Source: Paenarthrobacter histidinolovorans (GTDB lineage Bacteria > Actinomycetota > Actinomycetes > Actinomycetales > Micrococcaceae). Taken from it: DNA of 64,000 nt. The stretch covers positions 620,001 to 684,000 of the forward strand of contig NZ_BMPM01000002.1 of assembly GCF_014647595.1 (NCBI RefSeq). The letters run 5' to 3'. Shown here one piece after another: positions 1 through 7,809 of this stretch (position 1 is the first letter of the stretch; each line of letters opens with the position of its first letter). The translations under genes and the position numbers were made by a program. Under the pieces are notes generated by a model, which saw nothing but the letters and a program-made list of their open reading frames with translations, did not search any database and was not told the origin of the DNA.

Positions 1-166
1 TTTCGAGCAGCTCGGAAGCAGCATCCGCAGTCCAGGTGAGCGTCCGGCCGTCCAGCGCCGAGGGTTTCCCGTGAAGCGCCGGACCGAGCACATACCAGGC
101 TGCGTCCTCGATCTCCTTGGAGACTCCGGGGGCGCGGTCAATGGCAGGTTTCAGGGAGGGAATCAC
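1..166 (-). CDS. Hypothetical protein, N-terminal fragment cut by the window edge
   Basis: An open frame runs leftwards from a GTG at 164-166 (V-I-P-S-L-K-P) to the window edge, giving 55 codons without a stop. No strong ribosome binding site precedes the GTG; there is only a weak purine stretch. The fragment is hydrophilic, has no signal peptide and shows no motif I recognise. The start is uncertain. It may be an ordinary neighbour of the sugar locus rather than part of it. Confidence 0.45.
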   Translation of the reverse strand, partial: MIPSLKPAIDRAPGVSKEIEDAAWYVLGPALHGKPSALDGRTLTWTADAASELLE

Positions 167-244
167 CCTGCCAACTTACCTTGTTTGCTTTAACCAAGCA
201 TCTGGATATCCACAAGCTTCCCGTGCTATTGGCCCCGCCCGCTT

Positions 245-847
245 CTAGCTGCCGTCGCGGAGGTTTTCCGGAGCTGCCTGAGTGAATTCGATGCTGTCGA
301 AGCGCGCCTCGCAGCTATCGCCCATGGGCGCTTGGGACATGAACCCAACTCGGACTGGTTTTTCCGTGTCCAGCCTGAAGAGACGGACAAAGGACCATTT
401 CCGGCCGTCCGCTGAAGAGTGAAACGCCCAGGCCGGCCCTACCCGGCTGACCCGAAGATATACCCAGGGCGCGGTGACCACCGGACCGTTGGAGTCGTCC
501 GAATAGCCGTTGGTCACCACGCTTACCACCATGGCTTCCCCTTGTGGGGAGTATTCGAAGCAGAGTTTGGCCCAGTGTTCGCTGTCCACCCACAAGGCCA
601 GCACACCGGCGTCGAACGTTGTTCGGGGCGAGGCGACCATGACCCGGGCCGACAGCGAGAAGTTCTTAGGCGCCGTGAAAGCCAGGGCCGAGGCCCGGTG
701 CTGCTGTTCGCCCCCGAGTGAATCGTTGGACCAGTCGACGCCGGGTGCCGCCGTGAGCGTGAGCGTTCCCCCGGATTGGTCGTAACTGAGATGGCTGGTC
801 GATGACGTCCACTCCAGGGCCGGAAGGTCGGCGATTTCGGGAATCAA
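245..847 (-). CDS. DUF1349 family protein, concanavalin A-like fold
   Basis: A 200-residue soluble protein with no signal peptide. The body (PKNFSLSARVMV, FDAGVLALWVDSEHWAKLCFE, then a C-terminal RVGFMSQAP strand) is typical of DUF1349 proteins, which fold as concanavalin A-like beta sandwiches and sit beside glycoside hydrolases in sugar loci. Their biochemical role is unknown; binding of an intracellular sugar is a guess. I chose the TTG at 845-847 because AAAGGAG lies at ideal spacing before it; the 20 further codons upstream that remain open look non-coding. It lies beyond the terminator of the WxL-like gene to its right, so it may have its own promoter. No copy of the regulon palindrome was seen in the short gap. 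Confidence 0.82.
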   Translation of the reverse strand: MIPEIADLPALEWTSSTSHLSYDQSGGTLTLTAAPGVDWSNDSLGGEQQHRASALAFTAPKNFSLSARVMVASPRTTFDAGVLALWVDSEHWAKLCFEYSPQGEAMVVSVVTNGYSDDSNGPVVTAPWVYLRVSRVGPAWAFHSSADGRKWSFVRLFRLDTEKPVRVGFMSQAPMGDSCEARFDSIEFTQAAPENLRDGS

Positions 848-909
848 GGGGTGCTCCTTTATTCGGCAGAAAGGACATGTCTCTGCAACTTTTCGTACTG
901 AAAACAAAA

Positions 910-937
910 TGGTCCGGCTCCCCCAAGAGCCGGACCA
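910..937 (-). terminator. Rho-independent terminator of the first WxL-like gene
   Basis: An 11-bp perfect stem (TGGTCCGGCTC at 910-920 and its complement at 927-937) with a 6-nt loop lies just past the stop codon of the leftward gene. Read on the minus strand it is followed by TTTTGTTTTC, a good U tract. Confidence 0.88.
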
Positions 938-946
938 ACACTGCGT

Positions 947-1570
947 CTACTCGAACAACGACAACGTCAGTTTCGCGGTGTAATTGCCGGGCGCGACCGT
1001 GGCAGGAGTACGCAGGAACAGTCCTGCGGAGGCTGTCCACTGACCTTCAGGCGCAATCGCAGTGGAGTTCAGGGCCAGCGCGAGCAACTCTTTGTCCACC
1101 AAACCCACTGCGTTCGGACCGGAATCCATCACTGTCTGCACGACGTCGCCTTCGGCCACCTGGCCGGATTCACCGCCGTCGATCAACGACGGCGACCATC
1201 CCAGGTGGCCGGCACCGATTGCGGGCTGTCCGGTGGCTCCGGCGAAGTCCGTGGACGACCCAATGACGTACCAGCCTGCGCCGGCCGGGATTTGACCAGG
1301 CAGGCGGGTATCGGTCACCGTGACCGTGGGCAGCGACCCCGTGAACTGACGGACGGTGGGGGTGGAGCCGGTTTCAGTCAGCGTTGTGGTGGTGCCTGCC
1401 ACGCTCATGGCCAGGATTCCGGGCTCATCAATCTGGGCAATTGCTACATTCACGTCGACGTCTTGGTCGCCATGGTTTTCCTCGGCCATCGCGGCTCCGG
1501 CCACGCCTGCCAGCAGGGCAGTGCCTGCGGCTGCTGCCGAGATTCTCGCGATCAAACTCGCTTTGCTCAT
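947..1570 (-). CDS. Secreted WxL-like surface protein, paralogue A
   Basis: A 207-residue protein with a Sec signal peptide (residues 1-30, ending GVAGAAMA). The mature part starts EENHGDQDVDVNVAI and is about 70% identical by eye to the protein at 20530-21153. Two features recall WxL domains of Firmicutes surface proteins. A DTR motif is followed by a conserved GWYV (proximal WxL position), and the C-terminus PGNYTAKLTLSLFE matches the distal WxL consensus with leucine in place of tryptophan. WxL domains bind the cell wall non-covalently and form complexes with DUF916 proteins; a DUF916 gene is present at 19432. The ATG at 1570 is chosen for its strong upstream AAGGAG; the frame stays open to 1783 but that part does not resemble a leader. 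The regulon operator lies 232 nt upstream, implying a long untranslated leader. Function is inferred. Confidence 0.78.
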   Translation of the reverse strand: MSKASLIARISAAAAGTALLAGVAGAAMAEENHGDQDVDVNVAIAQIDEPGILAMSVAGTTTTLTETGSTPTVRQFTGSLPTVTVTDTRLPGQIPAGAGWYVIGSSTDFAGATGQPAIGAGHLGWSPSLIDGGESGQVAEGDVVQTVMDSGPNAVGLVDKELLALALNSTAIAPEGQWTASAGLFLRTPATVAPGNYTAKLTLSLFE

Positions 1571-1801
1571 CGTTTTGCTCCTTGGTACGGGGGATGCGGG
1601 AGATTCATATCCAAGTGTCGGTAAAGGAAAGCGCCAGGGGCGGACTCCGTGCTCGTAATACGGAATCCAGTTCGGCGGAACTTCACCCTCCCTCGCCCGA
1701 AAAGTCGGTTGCCTCGAGGTTGGGTAAACACGCTGGTCGACGCGCGGCTGTGCGCATGCAAGCAGCTGGTGGGGCAAATCCATGCATTTACTATCTGGAA
1801 T

Positions 1802-1813
1802 GTTTACGTAAAC
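1802..1813. promoter_or_regulatory. LacI-type operator, perfect consensus
   Basis: GTTTACGTAAAC, a perfect 12-bp palindrome identical to the copy at 19350-19361. It lies upstream of WxL-like gene A and just past the end of the LPATG gene. The 230 nt between it and the start codon at 1570 hold no convincing gene, so a long leader or a second promoter is likely. Confidence 0.7.
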
Positions 1814-1843
1814 TTACACGTATTCAGGCTATTCGACAAGAGC

Positions 1844-2230
1844 CTAATCACCCTTTTGCCGGGTGGCGGGGCGCTCCCGACCGACGAGCAGGAGGGCCAT
1901 GCCGGTCCCTCCGCAGAGCCCCGCAGCAATGAGGGCTCCCATGGGGTCGATGCCGGTGGCGGGGAGTCCGCCACCACCGCACTGACCGCCACATTGAGCT
2001 CGTGGCGCAATCTCAACGTTCAGCTGGATATCGGAGCCGTTGGTCTCCGAGGCCCAACTCGGCGTGAAGCCGAGTGCGAAACTAAAAGCCACGAGGACGC
2101 AGGACAACAGGATCCTGGCCGACTCCGCCGAGCGAAAGCGGACAAATCTTCGGCGAACACTCGCGGAGCGGGCTTTGCTTCGCGCGCTTGGCCGCACGGC
2201 CAAGTGGGGGACCGTTCCGCTGGTAGTCAC
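1844..2230 (-). CDS. Very small LPATG sortase substrate (CscD-like)
   Basis: A 128-residue protein with an Arg/Ser-rich N-terminus, a signal-type hydrophobic segment (about 38-56) and predicted cleavage near residue 60. The LPATG motif at 89-93 is followed by a hydrophobic stretch (98-116) and a basic tail (GRERPATRQKGD), the standard sortase sorting signal. After processing only about 31 residues would remain on the wall. They start SETNGSDIQLNVEIAP, resembling the mature N-termini of the two WxL-like proteins, and contain a CGGQC motif followed by a glycine run. The GTG start at 2230 is preceded by AAAGGA at 11 nt. Small LPXTG proteins accompany WxL and DUF916 proteins in Csc clusters of lactobacilli, and that role is inferred here. 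No sortase gene is in the window. Confidence 0.8.
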   Translation of the reverse strand: MTTSGTVPHLAVRPSARSKARSASVRRRFVRFRSAESARILLSCVLVAFSFALGFTPSWASETNGSDIQLNVEIAPRAQCGGQCGGGGLPATGIDPMGALIAAGLCGGTGMALLLVGRERPATRQKGD

Positions 2231-2253
2231 TCTCTAATCCATCCTTTGAGGAT

Positions 2254-2279
2254 GCCGCATGCTCACGTGAACATGCGGC
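2254..2279. promoter_or_regulatory. Perfect 26-bp palindrome region with operator half-sites before the LPATG gene
   Basis: Arms GCCGCATG (2254-2261) and CATGCGGC (2272-2279) enclose CTCACGTGAA, whose core TCACGTGA is itself palindromic. The segment 2261-2272 (GCTCACGTGAAC) matches the regulon operator at 8 of 12 positions, with an exact right half. It lies 24 nt upstream of the GTG start at 2230, so it may act as an operator, as a leader hairpin, or both. Confidence 0.55.
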
Positions 2280-2280
2280 A

Positions 2281-2292
2281 GCTTACGTAAAA
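2281..2292. promoter_or_regulatory. LacI-type operator, degenerate
   Basis: GCTTACGTAAAA keeps the TTACGTAA core of the regulon palindrome. Its centre is 20 bp from the centre of the neighbouring site at 2261-2272, about two helical turns, matching the paired arrangement at 25574-25606. Confidence 0.55.
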
Positions 2293-2320
2293 ATCGTGGT
2301 CACGCCCCGATGCCAAGGGC

Positions 2321-2536
2321 TTAGGCGTTCTGTTTCTCATAGGTGTAGCCGTAGGGCACGTCCGGTGAAAGTTCCACGGTGTAGGACGCATAGTCCAGCC
2401 GTGTGACCAGGATCCCGCAGCGGCCTTCATTGCGCGCACGCTGCTCCGCAGCCAGAATGGCGGCGTTGAGGTTGTTTTCCATGCTGGACTTACTGGTTGC
2501 TGTGATGGTGGCCAAAAGTTCAGGCGCCTCGATCAT
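2321..2536 (-). CDS. Small conserved-looking hypothetical protein
   Basis: A 71-residue soluble protein (starts MIEAPELLATITATSK, ends PYGYTYEKQNA) with no recognised domain. The ATG at 2536 follows AAAGGAAC at good spacing, and it is the last gene of the leftward importer/GH35/epimerase/galE operon, 30 nt after galE. The pattern of an alanine-rich helix followed by a strand ending in tyrosines looks like a real small protein rather than a chance frame. Function unknown. Confidence 0.72.
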   Translation of the reverse strand: MIEAPELLATITATSKSSMENNLNAAILAAEQRARNEGRCGILVTRLDYASYTVELSPDVPYGYTYEKQNA

Positions 2537-2566
2537 GATGTTCCTTTGGGATAGTGCATTGCAGTG

Positions 2567-3541
2567 CTAGTGGGTGGATAACTTCTGGTTCCCGGCCGCC
2601 GCCCAGGCGCTGGAGATCATGTCACGGAGCGTATGCCTCGGTTCCCAAGCGATGTCGCGGCGTGCCAGTTCGCCGGAGGCGACGATCCGGGCAGGATCAC
2701 CGGGTCGGGCTGCGCAAATTTGAGGAGCGAAATGAATCCCCGTCACGGACGCCATTTCAGTCATGATCTGACGGACTGATACCCCCGTTCCACTGCCCAG
2801 GTTGTAGACAGGCTCCAGGTCAACCCCCTCCCGGAGCTTCCGGGCAGCTTCCACGTGGGCCGCAGCAACGTCTGCAACGTGGACGTAGTCCCTGACACAA
2901 CTGCCGTCCGGCGTGGCGTACGTCGTCCCAAAGATCTTTGGCGTCGCGCCATTCTTCAGCGCTTGGAAGACCAAGGGAAACAGGTTGTGCGGACTGACGT
3001 CGACGACTTCCGGGATGCCGGAGCCAACCACATTGAAATAGCGGAGCGACGTATGGCGAAGCCCCGTGGCCCGCGCTTGGTCTGCGATGAGCCATTCACC
3101 AACGAGCTTCGATTCCCCATAGGGAGATTCCGGCTTTGTGGGAGTTGATTCGGTCACCAACTCCACGTCCGTGCTCCCATAAACGGCGGCGCTGGAAGAA
3201 AAGACGATCGCCCGCACGGAGGCCGCTTCCATGGCAGCCAACAGGTTTCCTGTGCCTGTGACGTTTTGTGAATAGGTGTGAAGTGGCCATTCAACGGACA
3301 CCCCCGCGTACTTGAACCCCGCCAAGTGGATGACGCCGGATATGTCGTGACGTTCGAATACTGCTTTGAGGAATTCGGTATCCAGCAGCGATCCCTGCTC
3401 GAACGCAGCGCCTTTCTGCACAAATCCGCGCTTGCCGCTGGACAGGTCATCGATGACCACTACGGCTTGGCCGTCATCCATGAGTGCCCGGGCTACGTGC
3501 GAGCCGATGTAGCCGGCTCCTCCTGTTACCAGCCATGCCAT
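2567..3541 (-). CDS. galE: UDP-glucose 4-epimerase
   Basis: A 324-residue short-chain-dehydrogenase-type epimerase that interconverts UDP-galactose and UDP-glucose in the Leloir pathway. It has the N-terminal NAD-binding motif TGGAGYIGSH, the SSSAAVYG segment with the catalytic serine region, and the YGESK motif with the active-site Tyr and Lys. Length is normal for the family. The start at 3541 is chosen because it begins exactly at the Rossmann strand, has GGAGAG upstream and lies 2 nt from the stop of the aldose epimerase, so the two are probably translationally coupled. It is the natural last step for galactose released by the GH35 enzyme, though no galK or galT is in the window. Confidence 0.94.
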   Translation of the reverse strand: MAWLVTGGAGYIGSHVARALMDDGQAVVVIDDLSSGKRGFVQKGAAFEQGSLLDTEFLKAVFERHDISGVIHLAGFKYAGVSVEWPLHTYSQNVTGTGNLLAAMEAASVRAIVFSSSAAVYGSTDVELVTESTPTKPESPYGESKLVGEWLIADQARATGLRHTSLRYFNVVGSGIPEVVDVSPHNLFPLVFQALKNGATPKIFGTTYATPDGSCVRDYVHVADVAAAHVEAARKLREGVDLEPVYNLGSGTGVSVRQIMTEMASVTGIHFAPQICAARPGDPARIVASGELARRDIAWEPRHTLRDMISSAWAAAGNQKLSTH

Positions 3542-3543
3542 GG

Positions 3544-4539
3544 TCAGTTCTCTCCTCTGCGCTGGTTGCCCTGTGCGCGGCCAATCCTGTGTGAAATCCC
3601 CCATGATGATTGCCAGGTCTCTCCCGGCTCGAGCCAGCGCAACCCGACTCCGGTATTGAAAGCGTTGGGGAGCGCCGTCATGGGTTCCACAGCGACGGCG
3701 GTCCGGTGGCCTCCCGCGGGATAATCCGTGGTGGTATACACCTGCGCGTACTGATAATTCGCGTCGCCCCATACCTCCACGGCGTCTCCGTTCGGCGCTT
3801 CGAGGAGATGCCGGTACATTCCGTCGGGGGCTGGCGTGAGATCCAGGAACGCTGTGTCCAGTTGCAGCCCGCCCACTTTGGGCCCTGCGGACAGATCCAT
3901 GGGTGTTCCGGAAACGGGCAACGTTCCTACGGGGTTCAAACGCTCATCAACCACCACGTAAGAGCCAGCGTTGACTGTCAACGAGACGTCCTGCATCGAC
4001 GCCGGGCCAACCCGCAGGTAGGGGTGCGAACCAATGGCAGCGGGGGCAGGCCTTGCCGACCTGTTGGTCAGCGAATGGGTGACCGTCAGCCCTTCCGGAG
4101 CTACCGAATACGTGGTCTCCACGTCCACAGCGAACGGGTAGCCTTCGCTCGGGTAGATCCGAACCTGAAGGGTCAGCTCGCCGGCGGACCGGTGCAGCAG
4201 TGTGTGGGGACGGAACGTGACCAGGCCATGAATGGCGTTGCCCCGCTCGGGTTCGCTGATGGCCAACTGGAGGTCTTTCCCGTCATGGGACCACCGCCCA
4301 TCCCGGACCCGGTTGGGCCACGGAATCAGTATCTGGCCCTCACAGTGTTTGGGGAGACCAAACTCCGGGAACTCCTCGATGACGTGTTCGCCGTCCACAG
4401 TGAGGCTGCGGATGGTGCCGCCGATCTCCGTAATTACCGCAGAGACCACATGCCCGTCCTCGCCTGGTTCCGCGGAGATCCGGAACTGCTGGCCCGTTGG
4501 AGTAGCAATTCCTGCCTTTGTCGTTTGGGTTATCGTCAT
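3544..4539 (-). CDS. Aldose 1-epimerase family protein
   Basis: A 331-residue galactose-mutarotase-fold protein that should convert the beta anomer of galactose or arabinose to the alpha form. Visible family features are the central histidine motif AIGSHPYLRV (about 170-180) and a C-terminal AVEPMTALPNAFN motif with the catalytic glutamate. No signal peptide, so cytoplasmic. It starts 2 nt past the stop of the GH35 gene and ends 2 nt before galE, a tight galactose-processing trio. It belongs to the aldose-1-epimerase branch rather than to classical GalM, so the exact sugar cannot be fixed from sequence. Confidence 0.92.
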   Translation of the reverse strand: MTITQTTKAGIATPTGQQFRISAEPGEDGHVVSAVITEIGGTIRSLTVDGEHVIEEFPEFGLPKHCEGQILIPWPNRVRDGRWSHDGKDLQLAISEPERGNAIHGLVTFRPHTLLHRSAGELTLQVRIYPSEGYPFAVDVETTYSVAPEGLTVTHSLTNRSARPAPAAIGSHPYLRVGPASMQDVSLTVNAGSYVVVDERLNPVGTLPVSGTPMDLSAGPKVGGLQLDTAFLDLTPAPDGMYRHLLEAPNGDAVEVWGDANYQYAQVYTTTDYPAGGHRTAVAVEPMTALPNAFNTGVGLRWLEPGETWQSSWGISHRIGRAQGNQRRGEN

Positions 4540-4541
4540 GG

Positions 4542-6311
4542 TCAGAACTCCGTATGGCCCAGGTTGTGGGTCGCCACGAACGCAACAGAGCGGTGTGTGG
4601 CTGCGTGCAATTCGAGCACTGTGATGGTGTTGCTTTCACTCCGCAGGAGCGGCCCGGGAACGTAGAGCGTGTGCTGTGGACCCCGGGACCAGTAGCGGCC
4701 GAGGCTAAATCCGTTGACCCACACCATGCCCTTGGTCCATCCTTCGGTGGACAGGAAAAGGTCGCCACCACCGGCATGGTCGAACGTCCCCTGGACAAAT
4801 ACAGGCCCGGAAACGGCCGCGTCGGAGTCGGAAGTTTGTTTCTCCAGTGCCTGAACCACAGAGCTGACGTTGTCCAAGGGCAGCGGCAAGATATCCCACG
4901 TCCACAGAACTTCCCCATTGATCCGGGCGCTGCCAACCAGCCCTTTGGGTTCTCCCAGCCTGGGTCCGTAGTTCACCCGTCCTTGGTCCTCCACCAGAAT
5001 CTCCAGCACGCCGGTGGCATGGTCAGGAAGGGCCAGCGACGTTTCATGGTGATCCCGGGACAACGTTCCCACCGGTTGCCTGTCGAGGAAAACCTGGGCT
5101 CTGTCCCGCACCTCGTCAAAGTCCAGAACCGCGGTCCCCGACACGCTGATTTCTGTCCGGTAAAGGGTAAATCCGGAGTAATGGCCCAAGTCATCACTGG
5201 TTCGCAATCCCTCGTGGGAGGTCCACGGTCCCATGCCGTCCAGGCTGTCCCAGAGCGGGAGGGACTGCGGCAAGGAGACACTGAAACTGGAACCGAGGTG
5301 CGCCGGCGCGGGCACGTCGTCGTCGTCGAGATCGGTGTACTTGGCAATGACATCACGGAAGGCCCAGTACTTGGCCGTCGGGTTTCCGGCTTCGTCCAAG
5401 GGCGCATCGTAGTCATAGCTGGTGACGATCGGCTGGTAAACGCCCTTGTCATTTGCGCCGTTGGTGAGTCCAAAGTTTGTGCCGCCGTGGAACATGTAGA
5501 TGTTCACGGACGCGCCGAGCTCCAGCAGCACCTCAAGATCGTTGGCGGACTGCTCCACGGTGGTGGTGTGGTGGTGTGCTCCCCAGTGATCGAACCAGCC
5601 CACCCAGAATTCAGAACACATGAGGGGACCGGTGGGCTGGTGGCGGCGAAGTGTTTCAAGCCGTTCTGCCGAGCGGGAACCAAACGAACCGGTCTTGTGA
5701 AGCTCCGGGAGGCTGCCGTTGGCCAGCATGTCGTCCTGGGGCTGGTCTACCGTGGTGAAGGGCACGGTCAGCCCGATTTCGCGGTTGACCTTCACGAGCT
5801 TTTCCAGGTAGAACCGGTCGGCACCGTAGGCACCGTACTCGTTCTCGATCTGGATCAGGATGATTGGACCACCAGCGTCGATTTGACGGGGAACAAGGAT
5901 GGGGGCCAGGTGTTCAAGGTATTCGGTGAGGGCGGCCATGTAGACCGGGTCGTCGGCACGAATGGCCGCCGCGCCGCGATCAAACAGCCACGCAGGAAGA
6001 CCTCCGTTGTCCCATTCCGCACAGATGTACGGCCCTGGGCGAACGATTGCGTGCATGCCTTCCGCGGCGATCAGGTCAAGGAAGCGGCCCAGATCCAAGC
6101 CATCCGAAGTGTCGAAGACCCCCGGAGCCGGGGCATGCGCATTCCACGGAACGTAGGTCTCGATGGTGTTGAGCCCCATTTGCCTGGCCTTCCGGATCCG
6201 GTCCGCCCATTGATCCGGATGGACGCGGAAGTAGTGCAGGGCGCCTGAAAGGATGCGGTGGGGCTGACCGTCAAGCATGAAGTCCTGCTCGCCGATAGTG
6301 AAGGTTGGCAT
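4542..6311 (-). CDS. Beta-galactosidase, glycoside hydrolase family 35
   Basis: A 589-residue GH35 enzyme without a signal peptide, so it should remove terminal beta-galactose from imported oligosaccharides. The catalytic barrel occupies roughly residues 1-320. RPGPYICAEWDNGGLP is the family signature, E158 in QIENEYG is the expected acid/base and E234 in CSEFWVGWFDHWG the expected nucleophile. A jelly-roll region follows (about 370-570). No strong ribosome binding site precedes the ATG at 6311; it is kept because the protein begins at the usual position for the family. It lies between the solute-binding protein and the aldose epimerase in one leftward operon. In a type II arabinogalactan pathway the likely substrates are beta-1,6- and beta-1,3-galactobiose. 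Confidence 0.95.
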   Translation of the reverse strand: MPTFTIGEQDFMLDGQPHRILSGALHYFRVHPDQWADRIRKARQMGLNTIETYVPWNAHAPAPGVFDTSDGLDLGRFLDLIAAEGMHAIVRPGPYICAEWDNGGLPAWLFDRGAAAIRADDPVYMAALTEYLEHLAPILVPRQIDAGGPIILIQIENEYGAYGADRFYLEKLVKVNREIGLTVPFTTVDQPQDDMLANGSLPELHKTGSFGSRSAERLETLRRHQPTGPLMCSEFWVGWFDHWGAHHHTTTVEQSANDLEVLLELGASVNIYMFHGGTNFGLTNGANDKGVYQPIVTSYDYDAPLDEAGNPTAKYWAFRDVIAKYTDLDDDDVPAPAHLGSSFSVSLPQSLPLWDSLDGMGPWTSHEGLRTSDDLGHYSGFTLYRTEISVSGTAVLDFDEVRDRAQVFLDRQPVGTLSRDHHETSLALPDHATGVLEILVEDQGRVNYGPRLGEPKGLVGSARINGEVLWTWDILPLPLDNVSSVVQALEKQTSDSDAAVSGPVFVQGTFDHAGGGDLFLSTEGWTKGMVWVNGFSLGRYWSRGPQHTLYVPGPLLRSESNTITVLELHAATHRSVAFVATHNLGHTEF

Positions 6312-6341
6312 AGGGGAAATCCAATCTGAAATGGTGGAGCG

Positions 6342-6374
6342 GGGTCCAGGGCCTCAGGAAGTGACCCTGGACCC
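6342..6374 (-). other. Intercistronic stem-loop after the binding-protein gene
   Basis: GGGTCCAGGG (6342-6351) pairs perfectly with CCCTGGACCC (6365-6374) across a 13-nt loop, 11 nt past the stop of the binding-protein gene and before the GH35 start. No U tract follows, so it more likely protects the 3' end of the binding-protein message or attenuates read-through than terminates fully. Confidence 0.6.
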
Positions 6375-6384
6375 GCGCCACGTC

Positions 6385-7740
6385 TTACTTGGTGGTAACG
6401 GTGAAGCCTTGCTGCTGGCCGTACTTTGCCGTGGCATCCTGCCAGGCCTTGAGGCCGTCATTCAGATCGCCCTTGGAACCGTAGGCCTGACCAACCGTGT
6501 CGCTGTAGATGCTGTTGGCGTAGGTCTGGAACGGAAGGTAGCTCCAACCCGGAACAACGTCCTTGGAAGCCTGGACCAGGACCTCGTTGATCTTCTGGCC
6601 GCCGAAGTAGGCGTTTTCAGCGTTCAGGAATGATTCGCTCTCAAGATCAGCCTTGGTGGAGGGGAAGCCACCGTTTGCAGCGTGGATCTTGGCCCCTTCG
6701 GGGCCGTTGGCGAACTGGAGGAAGCCGTAGGCTGCAGCCTTGTTCTTGCTCTGCTTCAGCACGGCGTCGCCGCCGCCACCGTTCTCAGCCGTTGCGGCTG
6801 CGCCCTTCTCGTAGGTCGGCATCGGGGCTACCCGCCACTGACCGCTGGCACCTGCCGCACCCGATTCCAGGTTTGCCGGCATCCAAGCACCGATGATCAG
6901 CGTGGCAATGCTTCCGTCCGAGAGGCCTTTGTACCATTCGTCGCTCCAGCTGGTGACGGGCGAAAGGAGGTCGTTCTTCAGGAGCTGGTTCCAGGTGCCG
7001 GTCCACTTCCTGGCGCCTTCATCCTGGAGATCAACGGCTACTTTGGTGCTGCCGTCCAGCGTGTAGGGCTTGCCGCCGGCCTGCCAGATCATGCTGGTGG
7101 TGAAGCCGGCGTCACCGGTGTCGCTCGTGATGTAGGCCTTGGGGTCCGCTGCGTGGAGTTTCTTGCCGGCTTCAACGTACTCGTCCCAGGTGGTGGGAAC
7201 GCTGATGCCGTGCTTTTCGAAGACATCCGCACGGTAGAACATGGCCATGGGGCCGGAGTCCTGCGGGAGGGCGTAGACGCCACCGTTGAGGTTCACGGAC
7301 CCCCACGTGGACTCGGTGTAGTTGTCCTTGAGTTCCTCGGCGCCGAATTCCTTCAGGTCCACCAAAGCCTCGGACAGGGCGAACTGCGGCAGGGCGTTGT
7401 ATTCGATCTGTGCGACGTCCGGAGCACCGCTTCCGGCTTTTACGGCGTTCTGCAGCTTGGTGTAGTGGGCGTTGCCCGTTCCCACGTTTTCCAGGTTGAC
7501 GTGGACCTTTGGGTACTTGGCTTCGAAGGCCTTGACGATCGGTTCGAGCTGAGGGGCCCAGCCCCACACCGTGAGGGTGGTTTCGGTGTCCAGTGCCTTG
7601 GCGATGTCTTCGGCGCTGGCGCCTTCGGCTCCGGCGCTGGCGGGTGTCCCGGAGCCGCTGCAGGCGGCGAGGCCCCCTACCAGGAGGCTGGCCGCCAGGG
7701 CGGCAGTTGCCACCCGCCGGAAGCGATGGTTGTTCTTCAT
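6385..7740 (-). CDS. ABC transporter sugar-binding lipoprotein (importer 1)
   Basis: A 451-residue family 1 extracellular solute-binding protein. A lipoprotein signal peptide ends in the lipobox LAAC at about residues 24-27, followed by a Ser/Gly/Ala-rich linker. The mature part has the usual start LTVWGWAPQLEPIVKAFEAK and a C-terminal helical domain. It should deliver an oligosaccharide to the permeases at 7810 and 8770. The gene order is unusual: the binding protein follows both permeases instead of preceding them, and its cistron is flanked by stem-loops at 7778-7799 and 6342-6374. AAAGG lies 11 nt before the ATG. The GH35 gene downstream suggests a galacto-oligosaccharide ligand (inference). 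Confidence 0.95.
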   Translation of the reverse strand: MKNNHRFRRVATAALAASLLVGGLAACSGSGTPASAGAEGASAEDIAKALDTETTLTVWGWAPQLEPIVKAFEAKYPKVHVNLENVGTGNAHYTKLQNAVKAGSGAPDVAQIEYNALPQFALSEALVDLKEFGAEELKDNYTESTWGSVNLNGGVYALPQDSGPMAMFYRADVFEKHGISVPTTWDEYVEAGKKLHAADPKAYITSDTGDAGFTTSMIWQAGGKPYTLDGSTKVAVDLQDEGARKWTGTWNQLLKNDLLSPVTSWSDEWYKGLSDGSIATLIIGAWMPANLESGAAGASGQWRVAPMPTYEKGAAATAENGGGGDAVLKQSKNKAAAYGFLQFANGPEGAKIHAANGGFPSTKADLESESFLNAENAYFGGQKINEVLVQASKDVVPGWSYLPFQTYANSIYSDTVGQAYGSKGDLNDGLKAWQDATAKYGQQQGFTVTTK

Positions 7741-7777
7741 TGAATGAGTGCCTTTCAGATGCGGTTGCGGAGATTTA

Positions 7778-7799
7778 CGACGGCGGGAGGTCGCCGTCG
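7778..7799 (-). other. Intercistronic stem-loop before the binding-protein gene
   Basis: CGACGGCG (7778-7785) and CGCCGTCG (7792-7799) form an 8-bp GC-rich stem with a 6-nt loop between the second permease stop and the binding-protein start. With the hairpin at 6342-6374 it brackets the binding-protein cistron. Confidence 0.5.
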
Positions 7800-7809
7800 T
7801 CGGGTCTTG

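Noticed and set aside
4518..6248. 576-codon plus-strand open frame
   Set aside because: Antisense shadow of the GH35 gene; no recognisable domain and no ribosome binding site.
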